Assembly (NCBI RefSeq): GCF_013377255.1
Contig: NZ_CP016614.1
Coordinates: 1,558,501-1,622,500, forward strand
From: Mannheimia granulomatis
GTDB lineage: Bacteria > Pseudomonadota > Gammaproteobacteria > Enterobacterales > Pasteurellaceae
DNA length: 64,000 bases
Direction: 5' to 3'
Part shown: in pieces, positions 16,538 through 25,477 of the stretch
Position numbering within the stretch: the stretch's first letter is position 1
Layout of the letters: each line of letters begins with the position of its first letter
The notes under the pieces: generated by a model
What the model was told of the DNA's origin: nothing
Seen by the model: only the letters and a program-made list of their open reading frames with translations
Databases searched by the model: none
Translations under genes and position numbers: made by a program

Positions 16538-18613
16538 ATGTCTAATCAAAAACGAAAAATGCTTGTTACTTGTGCCTTGCCTTATGCTAACGGTGCAATT
16601 CATTTAGGTCATATGCTTGAGCATATTCAAGCGGATATTTGGGTGCGTTTTCAACGTATGCGTGGCAATGAAGTACATTTTGTCTGTGCCGATGATGCAC
16701 ACGGCACACCGATTATGCTTAACGCCAATAAATTAGGTATTACTCCTGAGCAACTTATCGAAAAAGCCAAAGCAGATCATATTGCCGATTTTGAAGGCTT
16801 TAATATCAGCTTTGATAATTATCACTCTACCCACAGCGAAGAAAACCGTGAAATCACCACCGAAATCTATAAAAAATTACGAGCCAACGGTTTTATTAAG
16901 AGCAAAGTCATTTCACAGCTTTTTGATCCTGAAAAAAATATGTTCCTGCCGGATCGTTTTGTGAAAGGCACTTGCCCGAAATGTAAAGCAGAAGATCAAT
17001 ATGGCGATAATTGCGAAGTGTGTGCCTCTACTTATAGCCCGATGGATTTGATTAATCCACGTTCGGCAGTTTCCGGCTCAACGCCGGTGGTGAAAGAATC
17101 TGAGCATTTCTTCTTTGATTTACCAAGCTTTGAAGGAATGTTAAAAGAGTGGACTCGCTCCGGCTCGTTACAATCTGAAATTGCTAACAAAATGCAAGAG
17201 TGGTTTGAAAGTGGCTTACAGCAATGGGACATCAGCCGTGATGCCCCTTATTTCGGCTTTGAAATTCCCGATGCACCGGGCAAATTCTTCTATGTATGGC
17301 TCGATGCGCCTATCGGCTATATAGCATCGTTTAAAAATTTATGCGACCGCAAAGGCATTAACTTTGAGGAATTTTGGCAGAAAGATTCGCAGACCGAGCT
17401 TTATCACTTTATCGGCAAAGATATTGTCTATTTCCACAGTCTGTTCTGGCCGGCAATGTTAGAAGGCAGCGGTTATCGCAAGCCAACGAATGTATTCGCT
17501 CACGGTTATGTAACGGTAGATGGAGCGAAAATGTCGAAATCTCGTGGCACATTCATTCAAGCCGGTACCTATTTAAAGCATATCGATCCGGAATGTTTGC
17601 GTTACTACTATGCGGCAAAATTAAACGACCGCATTGAAGATTTAGACTTCAGTCTTGAAGATTTTATACAACGTGTAAATAGCGATATCGTCAATAAATT
17701 GGTGAATCTTGCTTCCCGTAATGCAGGCTTTATTACCAAACGTTTTGAGGGTAAATTAGCAGATAAATTGGATGATCAGGCACTTTTCAACGATTTTATC
17801 GCTCAAGCGGACACCATTGCCAATTACTATGAAAGCCGTGAATTTAACAAGGCAATTCGTGTAATTATGGAGTTAACCGATAAAGCGAATAAATATATTG
17901 ACGACAAAGCTCCTTGGGTGATCGCAAAAGAAGAAGGCAAAGATGCGGAATTACAAGCGGTTTGCTCAATGGGTATTGAGTTATTCCGTATTTTAATGAG
18001 CTACTTAAAACCTGTACTACCGCAACTGGCAGAACGTTCAGAGGCATTTTTACAGACCACATTAACGTGGGATAACATCGCCAATCCGTTATTAGGGCAT
18101 ACCCTTTCGCCATTTAAGGCGTTATTCTCTCGCCTTGAGAAAAAACAAATTGATGCGGTAATTGAAGAAACCAAAGCGTTATTTGCGGAAGCTAACAAAG
18201 AGCCGAGCAAAGAATCTAACAAAACAGAAAAAGGAAAACAAGCGGTGGAAAATCAAGAAAATTCTGCAATTGAACCGATTGCACCTGAAATCACCATTGA
18301 TGATTTCGCTAAATTAGATTTACGAGCAGCGAAAGTATTAAACTGCGAAGCAGTGCCGAAATCAGACAAAATGCTCCGCTTTGAACTGGATTTAGGCGAC
18401 CATAAACGTCAGGTGTTTTCAGGCATTAAAGCAGCCTACCCGAACCCGGAAGAGTTGATCGGACGTTTCGTAATTGTAATTGCGAATCTTGCACCACGCA
18501 AAATGTCATTTGGCTTGTCTGAGGGAATGATCTTATCAGCCGGCTCAGGCGGTGCAAATTTATTCTTGCTAGATGCAGATAGCGGTGTACAACCGGGAAT
18601 GCAGGTGAAATAG
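16538..18613 (+). CDS. metG: Methionyl-tRNA synthetase MetG
   Basis: MetG charges tRNA-Met. I place the start at the ATG of MSNQKRKMLVTCALPYANG (691 residues) because it matches the E. coli N-terminus and has GAGAAAAAGA just upstream; an in-frame ATG 12 bases earlier is possible. The class I signature HLGH is at residues 22-25 and KMSKS at 331-335. A zinc knuckle is seen in CPKCKAEDQYGDNCEVC. A lysine- and glutamate-rich linker leads to the C-terminal tRNA-binding dimerisation domain (ITIDDFAKLDLRAAKVLNCE). The next gene, ndk, starts 10 bases after the stop. Confidence 0.95.
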   Translation: MSNQKRKMLVTCALPYANGAIHLGHMLEHIQADIWVRFQRMRGNEVHFVCADDAHGTPIMLNANKLGITPEQLIEKAKADHIADFEGFNISFDNYHSTHSEENREITTEIYKKLRANGFIKSKVISQLFDPEKNMFLPDRFVKGTCPKCKAEDQYGDNCEVCASTYSPMDLINPRSAVSGSTPVVKESEHFFFDLPSFEGMLKEWTRSGSLQSEIANKMQEWFESGLQQWDISRDAPYFGFEIPDAPGKFFYVWLDAPIGYIASFKNLCDRKGINFEEFWQKDSQTELYHFIGKDIVYFHSLFWPAMLEGSGYRKPTNVFAHGYVTVDGAKMSKSRGTFIQAGTYLKHIDPECLRYYYAAKLNDRIEDLDFSLEDFIQRVNSDIVNKLVNLASRNAGFITKRFEGKLADKLDDQALFNDFIAQADTIANYYESREFNKAIRVIMELTDKANKYIDDKAPWVIAKEEGKDAELQAVCSMGIELFRILMSYLKPVLPQLAERSEAFLQTTLTWDNIANPLLGHTLSPFKALFSRLEKKQIDAVIEETKALFAEANKEPSKESNKTEKGKQAVENQENSAIEPIAPEITIDDFAKLDLRAAKVLNCEAVPKSDKMLRFELDLGDHKRQVFSGIKAAYPNPEELIGRFVIVIANLAPRKMSFGLSEGMILSAGSGGANLFLLDADSGVQPGMQVK

Positions 18614-18623
18614 GAGAAACTAT

Positions 18624-19040
18624 ATGATCCAACAAACCCTTTCTATCATAAAACCCGATGCAACCCGCCGCAATCTTATCGGCAAGATTCTGGCACATTT
18701 AGAATCGGCAGGTTTAACGGTTAAAGCCCTCAAGCGTCTTCACCTTACACGTGAACAAGCCGAAGGCTTTTATGCAGAACACAAAGGCAAAGAATTTTTT
18801 GAGCCTTTAGTAGATTTTATGATCTCCGGTCCGATTGTAGTGTCTGTTTTAGAAGGTGAAGAGGCAATTTCTCACTACCGCACATTAATGGGCGCAACAA
18901 ACCCGGAGAATCGTGAAAAAGGCACAATTCGTGATTTATATGCATTAAGTATGCGTGAAAATTCCGTTCATGGTTCAGATTCGGAAGACTCTGCCAAACG
19001 AGAAATCGCCTATTTCTTCGTGCCGAGTGAGATTGTTTAA
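18624..19040 (+). CDS. ndk: Nucleoside diphosphate kinase Ndk
   Basis: Ndk transfers the gamma phosphate between NTPs and NDPs through a phosphohistidine. The protein has 138 residues, near the usual 140-143. The catalytic histidine is His116 in NSVHGSDSEDSA. Other motifs are TLSIIKPDATRR and NPENREKGTIRDLYA. It starts 10 bases after metG with a GGAGAAA ribosome site, so the two are likely cotranscribed. A strong hairpin terminator follows. Confidence 0.96.
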   Translation: MIQQTLSIIKPDATRRNLIGKILAHLESAGLTVKALKRLHLTREQAEGFYAEHKGKEFFEPLVDFMISGPIVVSVLEGEEAISHYRTLMGATNPENREKGTIRDLYALSMRENSVHGSDSEDSAKREIAYFFVPSEIV

Positions 19041-19061
19041 CGTATTGTTTAAATAGCAAAA

Positions 19062-19089
19062 AAGCCATTTGAGTTCCCTCAAATGGCTT
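19062..19089. terminator. Bidirectional terminator between ndk and greA
   Basis: Arms AAGCCATTTGAG (19062-19073) and CTCAAATGGCTT (19078-19089) form a 12-bp perfect stem with loop TTCC. There are A-rich bases before it and T-rich bases after it, so it can serve both convergent genes. Confidence 0.88.
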
Positions 19090-19108
19090 TAAATTTTTTA
19101 GAGAGCAA

Positions 19109-19585
19109 CTAAATATATTCTACGCCCACAATATCAAATTCAACTTTACCGCCCGGGGTGGTAATACTAACGGAATCATCCACTTCTTTGCCGATTAATC
19201 CACGGGCAATCGGTGAATTGACCGAAATTAAGCCTTCCTTAATATTCGCTTCATCATCACCCACTATACGATAAGTCACTTCCTCATCAGTATCTGTGTT
19301 CACTAACTCAACAGTTGCCCCAAAAATCACTTTGCCGTTATTCGCCATTTTGGTGACATCAATAATTTGAGCATTACCTAACTTACCTTCAATTTCTTGA
19401 ATACGACCTTCACAGAATCCTTGCTGCTCACGTGCAGCATGATATTCGGCGTTTTCTTTTAAATCACCGTGTTCACGAGCTTCTGCGATTGCATCAATAA
19501 TTTGCGGACGACGCACATTTTTCAAAAAATCCAATTCTTCACGTAGTTGCTCTGCACCACGCACAGTCATAGGAATTTGTTTCAT
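19109..19585 (-). CDS. greA: Transcription elongation factor GreA
   Basis: GreA rescues backtracked RNA polymerase by stimulating transcript cleavage. The start MKQIPMTVRGAEQLREEL gives 158 residues, identical in length to E. coli GreA. The open frame runs on upstream to 19714 but that extension is not family-like and overlaps the dacB promoter region; AAGGAAATAG precedes the chosen ATG. The N-terminal coiled coil carries the acidic tip in DLKENAEYHAAREQQ. The C-terminal FKBP-like domain ends GGKVEFDIVGVEYI. It is divergent from dacB, as in other gammaproteobacteria. Confidence 0.95.
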   Translation of the reverse strand: MKQIPMTVRGAEQLREELDFLKNVRRPQIIDAIAEAREHGDLKENAEYHAAREQQGFCEGRIQEIEGKLGNAQIIDVTKMANNGKVIFGATVELVNTDTDEEVTYRIVGDDEANIKEGLISVNSPIARGLIGKEVDDSVSITTPGGKVEFDIVGVEYI

Positions 19586-19688
19586 TAAATCTATTTCCTT
19601 ACTAAAAATTATCGGTTTACGAATGAAATTGAAAGGGCTATTATTCAATTTCTCGTTAAAAATTTCAACTCCCCTTTTATTATGTATT

Positions 19689-21134
19689 ATGGTTTTTAAA
19701 AATTTCACTCGCACTTTTTTTCAAAAATTTGTCTTATCTGCTTTATTTATCCCAACCTTTACACAGGCAGAAATCAACACTACTGAAATCATAAAAGCCT
19801 TACCACCGGGTACCTCAGTAAGTTTTATTGCGAAAAATTTAGAGACTAACCAAATTATTACCCAATATCAAAGTGATATCTTTATGCTACCGGCAAGTAC
19901 GCAAAAAGTCTTTACCGCATTGGCAGCTAAATTAGCTTTAGGCGATGATTTCCGTTTTCAAACGGCATTATTAACCAACGGCTCTATTGAAAACGGCATA
20001 TTAAAAGGGAATTTGATTGCTCGCTTTACCGGAGATCCAGAACTAACAAGCGGTCAAATTTATCAATTAATTAGCAAATTAAAGCAACAAAACATTACAA
20101 AAATTGAAGGTGATTTGATTTTAGATACATCTGTTTTTGCCAGCCACGACAAAGCCTCCGGTTGGATTTGGAATGATTTAACCATGTGTTTTAACGCACC
20201 ACCGGCAGCAATTAACGTGGATCATAACTGTTTTTATGTGACTTTAGATGCCGATCAACATATTGGCAATTTCGCTAAAATTAACGTGCCATCTTCTTAC
20301 CCGGTACAAGTTTTTAGCTCTGCTTATATCGTAGATGGTAAAGAAGCACCTTTTTGCCAACTTGATGTTGTGGTGAACGATAACAACCGCTATCAAATTA
20401 AAGGCTGCATGGCTCGCCAATCTCAGCCTTTCGGCTTAAGTTTCTCGGTACAAGATCCAAGCAACTACGGGGCCAATATTATCAAATCTCACTTAAAAAA
20501 TTTAGGTATTGAGTTTAACGGACAAATCAAAGAGCCACTGAATACCCAAGCAGGCGCGTTACTGGCAGAACATTATTCTGAGCCGTTACCGATTTTGCTG
20601 AAAAAAATGATGAAAAAATCAGATAACCAAATTGCTGATGCCCTATTTAGAACGATTGCCAATAAACAACATAACCGCCCGGCCTCTTTCCAGCTCGGTA
20701 GTTATGTGATTCGTAATTTCTTGAAATCTAAAGCGAACATTCATTTTAATAATAGTGTGGTTGCTGATGGCTCAGGGCTTTCCCGTCATAATCAGGTCAG
20801 CGCTAATACAATGCTGGAAACTTTGGAATATATCGCAAAAAATGAAGCGACTTTACAGCTATTTGACTCCTTTCCCATTGCGGGCGTAGACGGCACGATT
20901 TCCGGCAGAGGCTCCATTTCCAGCGAGCCGCTGGCGAAAAACCTGATTGCCAAAACCGGCGCTCTAAAAGGCGTTTACAACCTCGCCGGCTTTATGAAAA
21001 ACGCCCGAGGCGAACGCATCGCCTTTGTGCAGTTTATCAACGGCTATTCTACAGGCGAGCTGGAAAGCAAAACTAAACGTGCTCCACTCAATGCCTTTGA
21101 AAATAGCTTATATATGGCGTTATTTAATGAATAA
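19689..21134 (+). CDS. dacB: D-alanyl-D-alanine carboxypeptidase/endopeptidase DacB (PBP4)
   Basis: This periplasmic class C low-molecular-weight penicillin-binding protein trims peptidoglycan cross-links. I choose the ATG at 19689 (481 residues) because it gives a normal signal peptide, MVFKNFTRTFFQKFVLSALF with cleavage after TQA. The frame opens 22 codons earlier at 19623 and that start cannot be excluded. The active-site motifs are SxxK at Ser70 (ASTQK), SDN at about residue 311 and KTG at about 422. The large insert between motifs 1 and 2 is typical of PBP4. A USS terminator follows. Confidence 0.93.
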   Translation: MVFKNFTRTFFQKFVLSALFIPTFTQAEINTTEIIKALPPGTSVSFIAKNLETNQIITQYQSDIFMLPASTQKVFTALAAKLALGDDFRFQTALLTNGSIENGILKGNLIARFTGDPELTSGQIYQLISKLKQQNITKIEGDLILDTSVFASHDKASGWIWNDLTMCFNAPPAAINVDHNCFYVTLDADQHIGNFAKINVPSSYPVQVFSSAYIVDGKEAPFCQLDVVVNDNNRYQIKGCMARQSQPFGLSFSVQDPSNYGANIIKSHLKNLGIEFNGQIKEPLNTQAGALLAEHYSEPLPILLKKMMKKSDNQIADALFRTIANKQHNRPASFQLGSYVIRNFLKSKANIHFNNSVVADGSGLSRHNQVSANTMLETLEYIAKNEATLQLFDSFPIAGVDGTISGRGSISSEPLAKNLIAKTGALKGVYNLAGFMKNARGERIAFVQFINGYSTGELESKTKRAPLNAFENSLYMALFNE

Positions 21135-21140
21135 ATGACA

Positions 21141-21178
21141 CAAGCGGTCGTAAATTTCCGATATTTTACGACCGCTTG
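21141..21178. terminator. Inverted USS terminator after dacB
   Basis: Arms CAAGCGGTCGTAAA (21141-21154) and TTTACGACCGCTTG (21165-21178) are perfect inverted complements. It separates dacB from the convergent acetyltransferase gene and can act in both directions. Confidence 0.75.
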
Positions 21179-21185
21179 ATCTTCT

Positions 21186-21455
21186 CTAAGCAATTAAATC
21201 TCGATGGCTTCGTTGCATTTTCACATCAATATAACTACAACTTGGTTTGATTTTGAGGTTATTTTCTACTGCAAAAGCCATTAAAGCGTTGTAAAGCTCG
21301 CCGGCAATACCTTTGCCTTGAAAGGCTTCATCCACCCTTGTGGTGTAAGCATCAATCACATTTTCTTTAATGTAGCGATAACGCAATTTTCCCGCTTTTA
21401 CGCCGTTTTCATCGAAATATTCAAATTCTAAATTCTCTAAATTATGATTAATCAT
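21186..21455 (-). CDS. Small GNAT-family N-acetyltransferase (YjdJ-like)
   Basis: The 89-residue protein matches the short GNAT-like family (Acetyltransf_CG/YjdJ type) that consists of little more than the acetyl-CoA binding core. The pattern is a strand pair with FEYFDENGVKAGKLRYRY, then VIDAYTTRVDEAFQGKGIAGELYNALMAFA, which contains the Q/RxxGxG/A-type pyrophosphate loop (QGKGIAG). The end, IKPSCSYIDVKMQRSH, is also characteristic and includes the conserved cysteine. The substrate is unknown. It has an AGGAGG-like ribosome site (CAGGAGGCATTATG). Confidence 0.85.
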   Translation of the reverse strand: MINHNLENLEFEYFDENGVKAGKLRYRYIKENVIDAYTTRVDEAFQGKGIAGELYNALMAFAVENNLKIKPSCSYIDVKMQRSHRDLIA

Positions 21456-21590
21456 AATGCCTCCTGTTGTAGGTGTTTTCTCTTGGTATTTTATTGGGTT
21501 TCAAAAAGCTTGCAAGCGGTTATATTTTTAAACATTTTTGCAAAAATACGTTGCAAATTTTTGCGTAAATTCGACCGCTTGCAGATGAAA

Positions 21591-21613
21591 AAAGCAAACG
21601 TTTGCCTTATAAT
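21591..21613 (+). promoter_or_regulatory. PurR operator overlapping the purH promoter
   Basis: The palindrome AGCAAACGTTTGCC at about 21592-21606 matches the PurR consensus (ACGCAAACGTTTGCGT type) and lies immediately upstream of a TATAAT -10 box (21608-21613), about 50 bases before the purH start codon. A clear TTGACA -35 is not seen, which fits a repressed promoter whose spacer carries the operator. PurR with hypoxanthine or guanine would block transcription. Confidence 0.8.
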
Positions 21614-21664
21614 ATCCGCATTTTATTTCACATTTTAACACTCATTTTAAGGAACTTAGAAAAA

Positions 21665-23254
21665 ATGGCGATTCAACAAGCGTTATTAAGTGTGTCTGAT
21701 AAAAAAGGCATTGTCGAATTTGCACAAGGGCTCGTAGCCCGCGGTGTAAAATTGCTTTCTACAGGCGGCACAGCGAAATTATTGGCTGAAGCGGGTTTAC
21801 CTGTCACGGAAGTATCTGACTACACCGGCTTCCCTGAAATGATGGGCGGTCGCGTGAAAACCCTTCACCCGAAAGTACACGGCGGGATTTTAGGTCGTCG
21901 TGATACAGATGATGAAGTAATGAATCAGCATGGTATCGAACGCATTGATATGGTGGTCGTCAATCTTTACCCTTTTGCACAAACAGTTGCTAATCCAAAT
22001 TGTAGTCTTGAAGATGCTGTGGAAAATATTGATATTGGTGGACCAACTATGGTGCGTTCTGCCGCCAAAAACCATAAAGATGTGGCGATTGTGGTAAGTA
22101 ACAACGATTTTGATGCGATTCTTGCTGAAATGGATCAAAACCAAAACAGTTTGACCTTAGAAACTCGCTTCAACTTGGCAATAAAAGCATTTGAACATAC
22201 GGCACAATACGACTCAATGATTGCCAACTACTTCGGCCAGAAAGTGCCACCTTATCAAGGGGCTGAGGAAGAAGATTTAACTCAAGTGTGCGGTCAATTC
22301 CCTCGTACATTAAACCTTAACTTTGTGCGTAAGCAAACCATGCGTTACGGTGAAAATGCTCACCAAAATGCTGCGTTCTATGTGGAAAATGAAGTGAAAG
22401 AAGCGTCTGTTTCCACCGCAAAACAGCTACAAGGAAAAGCCCTTTCTTACAACAATATTGCTGATACCGATGCCGCTCTTGAATGTGTGAAAGAATTTTC
22501 ACAACCGGCTTGTGTGATCGTTAAACACGCTAACCCTTGCGGTGTGGCGCTAGGTGAAGATATTTTGGAAGCCTATAACCGCGCTTACCAAACCGACCCA
22601 ACTTCTGCATTCGGTGGCATTATCGCTTTTAACTGTGAATTAGACGGTGAAACAGCAAACACCATTGCAGAACGCCAATTTGTGGAAGTGATTATCGCCC
22701 CAAGTATTTCTGAAGAGGCTAAAGAAGCTCTGGCTAAGAAGAAAAACGTGCGTGTGTTAGAGTGCGGTGAATTTAGCCAAGCAGAAAAACGTTTAGATTA
22801 CAAACGTGTGAACGGCGGCTTATTGGTGCAAGATGCGGATCAAGGGTCAGTTTCAATCGAAGATTTACAAGTGGTATCTGAACGCAAACCAACAGAAGCG
22901 GAATTGAAAGATTTATTATTCTGCTGGAAAGTGGCGAAATATGTGAAATCAAATGCGATTGTGTATGCGAAAAACGGTCAGACTATCGGTATCGGTGCCG
23001 GTCAAATGAGTCGTGTCTATTCAGCGAAAATTGCCGGCATTAAAGCCGAAGATGAAGGCTTAGAAGTTGCAGGTTGTGTGATGGCATCTGATGCATTTTT
23101 CCCATTCCGTGATGGTATTGATGCAGCGGCGAAAGTCGGAATTACTTGCGTAATCCACCCAGGTGGTTCAATGCGTGATCAAGAAGTAATTGATGCTGCA
23201 AACGAACACGGTATGGCCATGGTACTCACAGGAATGCGTCATTTCCGCCATTAA
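21665..23254 (+). CDS. purH: Bifunctional AICAR formyltransferase/IMP cyclohydrolase PurH
   Basis: PurH does the last two steps of IMP synthesis. The chosen ATG (MAIQQALLSVSDKKGIVEFA) gives 529 residues, the same length as E. coli PurH, with TTAAGGAACTTAG upstream. The N-terminal IMP cyclohydrolase domain (about residues 1-200) has LLSTGGTAKLL and GGRVKTLHPKVHGGIL. The C-terminal transformylase has RYGENAHQ, KHANPCGVAL with the catalytic Lys-His pair, and DAFFPFRDGIDAAA near the end. In E. coli purH is followed by purD; here it is followed by a terminator, so purD is elsewhere. Confidence 0.97.
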   Translation: MAIQQALLSVSDKKGIVEFAQGLVARGVKLLSTGGTAKLLAEAGLPVTEVSDYTGFPEMMGGRVKTLHPKVHGGILGRRDTDDEVMNQHGIERIDMVVVNLYPFAQTVANPNCSLEDAVENIDIGGPTMVRSAAKNHKDVAIVVSNNDFDAILAEMDQNQNSLTLETRFNLAIKAFEHTAQYDSMIANYFGQKVPPYQGAEEEDLTQVCGQFPRTLNLNFVRKQTMRYGENAHQNAAFYVENEVKEASVSTAKQLQGKALSYNNIADTDAALECVKEFSQPACVIVKHANPCGVALGEDILEAYNRAYQTDPTSAFGGIIAFNCELDGETANTIAERQFVEVIIAPSISEEAKEALAKKKNVRVLECGEFSQAEKRLDYKRVNGGLLVQDADQGSVSIEDLQVVSERKPTEAELKDLLFCWKVAKYVKSNAIVYAKNGQTIGIGAGQMSRVYSAKIAGIKAEDEGLEVAGCVMASDAFFPFRDGIDAAAKVGITCVIHPGGSMRDQEVIDAANEHGMAMVLTGMRHFRH

Positions 23255-23267
23255 CCTCTATAAACAA

Positions 23268-23301
23268 GAAAAGCCGATTAAAAAACTTAATCGGCTTTTT
23301 G
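23268..23301. terminator. Intrinsic terminator after purH
   Basis: The hairpin has arms AAAGCCGATTAA and TTAATCGGCTTT around a short A-rich loop, followed by TTTTGATTG. It also lies just beyond the stop of the convergent membrane-protein gene. Confidence 0.85.
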
Positions 23302-23323
23302 ATTGCCAAAATGCGCTATAAAA

Positions 23324-24367
23324 TTAAACTCTCTCTTTTTCCCTTATTTCACTTTTACTAAACACCCTGTCTTTCATTGAGGTGAGTAATTCTTGGCGAA
23401 TAGCAGAAATTTTCGGGCGTTCGTTAGCTTGGAAGGCAATAGGGCGGCAAAACTCCATCGCTTTAATACCTAGCCTTGCGGTGAGTAACCCCACGCCAAT
23501 ACCTTGAGCCGCTCGAAGTGAGAGTTTTGCGGTAAGGTTTTGCGAAAAGAAATCCATCCCTACATCAGTCGCAATTTCCGTAGCACCGGCGAACACCATA
23601 TTACTTAACACCATCCGAAACAGTTTTAGACGGCTGATGTAACCCAGCTCCATTCCGTATGCTCGCGTAATTTTATTCACTAACGCAATATTTCTTGCCG
23701 CCATCAGCAACACATCTACTATCGCAAGAGGGCTAACTGCAACAATCACTGCATTTTCCGCTGCATTTTTAGAAATCAATCTTTTCACGTCTTTATCAAT
23801 CGGTTTTAGCACATTTTCGCTAAACAGATATAGCACTTCTTTTGCGTTATAGGCTTCATTGAGCTGGCTTTTCCAACGTTTTTCCGATTGTGTCACCGAC
23901 GGCAAATTTTTCAGATTATTTGCAATATTTTCGCAAAATTTAACCGCTTGTTCGCCATCATTTGAGGGTAAATTTTCCAGTAATAATTGTCGGCTGGTTT
24001 GTTGATTTTGTTGATGCTTACGCAAATAAACCAATTTCCGCCATTCGGAAATTACCGCCCCAATACCTGTCAGGCTGATAATAAAAAAGACAATAGAAAA
24101 AGCGAAATAGATCCACTCTTTTCGTTGAAAAGTATCCATCAGCCATTGAACACTTTGAGCAATTACCGCCACTCCAAATAAAATAAGCGTTGCCAGCAAT
24201 ACCCTAATCCAAAAGCGAGAAGGTTTTAGGCTTTCTTCAATAATCAGCTCTGCCTCAACCTGTTTTACATCATCTTCAACCAGTACTTCATTGATATCGA
24301 ATTCTTGTTTCGGCTCGATTTTTTCAGAGTGAACAACCTCTGATTCATTAAAAATTTGTTTTGTCAT
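23324..24367 (-). CDS. UPF0283 inner membrane protein (YcjF-like, DUF697)
   Basis: The 347-residue protein resembles E. coli YcjF (353). It has an acidic N-terminal region of about 75 residues, two close membrane helices (VLLATLILFGVAVIAQSVQW and IYFAFSIVFFIISLTGIGAVI), a cytoplasmic helical part, and the hydrophobic DUF697 segment with NAVIVAVSPLAIVDVLLMAARNI. YcjF is usually paired with the GTPase-like YcjX; no ycjX is adjacent here. The biochemical role is not established. The dusC gene lies 22 bases upstream on the same strand, so they may share a transcript. Confidence 0.85.
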   Translation of the reverse strand: MTKQIFNESEVVHSEKIEPKQEFDINEVLVEDDVKQVEAELIIEESLKPSRFWIRVLLATLILFGVAVIAQSVQWLMDTFQRKEWIYFAFSIVFFIISLTGIGAVISEWRKLVYLRKHQQNQQTSRQLLLENLPSNDGEQAVKFCENIANNLKNLPSVTQSEKRWKSQLNEAYNAKEVLYLFSENVLKPIDKDVKRLISKNAAENAVIVAVSPLAIVDVLLMAARNIALVNKITRAYGMELGYISRLKLFRMVLSNMVFAGATEIATDVGMDFFSQNLTAKLSLRAAQGIGVGLLTARLGIKAMEFCRPIAFQANERPKISAIRQELLTSMKDRVFSKSEIREKERV

Positions 24368-24389
24368 CGCTTACCCTTTACATGGATTA

Positions 24390-25346
24390 CTATAGCTGCT
24401 CTACTGCATTTTCAATATGTGCTTTTAGACCATCATATCCGTGTTCGGTTTTTAAAATTTCAAATAATTCCACCGCTTGCGGATATTCTTTATCAAGATA
24501 ACGTAGCCATTGTTTAATCCGGGCAACATGATAAAAACCGGTGTCTTGATGATTTTCCATTTTGACGTATCGGTATAGCAGTTGTAATACCTCATTCCAA
24601 ACCATTTTCGGCTCATTATATTTAATTACTTTACTTAAATTTGGCGTATTTAATGCCCCACGCCCAATCATCAACGCATTACAAGCGGTGATTTTTTGAC
24701 AATTTTTTGCAGATTCAAAATCCCAAATTTCGCCGTTGGCAATCACTGGAATAGTGAGCCGTTTTTGAATTTCACTAATTGCTGGCCAATTAATGCGTTC
24801 TGCCCGATAGCCATCCGATTTTGTTCGCCCATGAACCGTGATTTCATTCGCTCCACCTTGAGCCACCGCATCGGCAATTTCAAAGCATTGCTCGGCGGAA
24901 TCCCAACCTAAACGAACTTTTACCGACACAATTTTATCGGTAGGAACTGCTTGCCGCATTGCAAGAGTCGCTCGGTAAATTAAATCCGGATCTTTTAATA
25001 ACGATGCTCCGCCATTGCTACCATTCACTGTTTTTGACGGACAACCACAGTTGAGATCAACCCCGTGCGAGCCAAGTTCAATCGCTAACGCCGCGTTTTC
25101 TGCAAGCCACTGAGGATGTTGCCCTAAAATTTGTACCCGAACAGGCGTGCCGGAGTCGGTCAATCCACTTTGGTATAATTCAGGAGCAAGTCGGTAAAAC
25201 GCTTTTTTCGGTAAACGTTGCTCAACAACCCGCACAAATTCAGAAATGCAGAGATCATATTCATTTACAGACGTTAAAAGCTGGCGGACAAATGGATCTA
25301 ACACCCCTTGCATAGGGGCAAGAATCACTTTTGGAATTGTGTTCAT
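24390..25346 (-). CDS. dusC: tRNA-dihydrouridine(16) synthase DusC
   Basis: DusC is an FMN enzyme that reduces U16 in tRNA. The 318 residues align closely with E. coli DusC (315), for example APMQGVLDPFVRQLLTSVNE, FVRVVEQRLPKKAFYRLAPE and GVDLNCGCPSKTVNGSNGGA, which contains the catalytic cysteine. The FMN-phosphate site is VIANGEIWD and MIGRGALN. These features distinguish it from DusA and DusB. The spacer upstream contains a USS pair enclosing a dispersed repeat. Confidence 0.94.
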   Translation of the reverse strand: MNTIPKVILAPMQGVLDPFVRQLLTSVNEYDLCISEFVRVVEQRLPKKAFYRLAPELYQSGLTDSGTPVRVQILGQHPQWLAENAALAIELGSHGVDLNCGCPSKTVNGSNGGASLLKDPDLIYRATLAMRQAVPTDKIVSVKVRLGWDSAEQCFEIADAVAQGGANEITVHGRTKSDGYRAERINWPAISEIQKRLTIPVIANGEIWDFESAKNCQKITACNALMIGRGALNTPNLSKVIKYNEPKMVWNEVLQLLYRYVKMENHQDTGFYHVARIKQWLRYLDKEYPQAVELFEILKTEHGYDGLKAHIENAVEQL

Positions 25347-25377
25347 TATCTAAAATAAAAATACAAGCGGTTACATT

Positions 25378-25433
25378 TACTCTCCACACCCGCACTTATC
25401 GGCAAAGCCAATGTTCAAACGCAAGCACTTTTG
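25378..25433 (+). repeat. Dispersed USS-linked intergenic repeat, copy B
   Basis: The copy lies between dusC and the yjdF-like gene and directly follows a USS (ACAAGCGGT at about 25363). Shared blocks with copies A and C are TACT..C..AC, then CGGCAAAGCC, TCAA and CAAG in the same order and spacing. An inverted USS at 25463-25472 closes the region. Confidence 0.5.
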
Positions 25434-25477
25434 ACAAAAATTTGCAAAAAACTGAGAAAAAATAACCGCTTGAAAAG

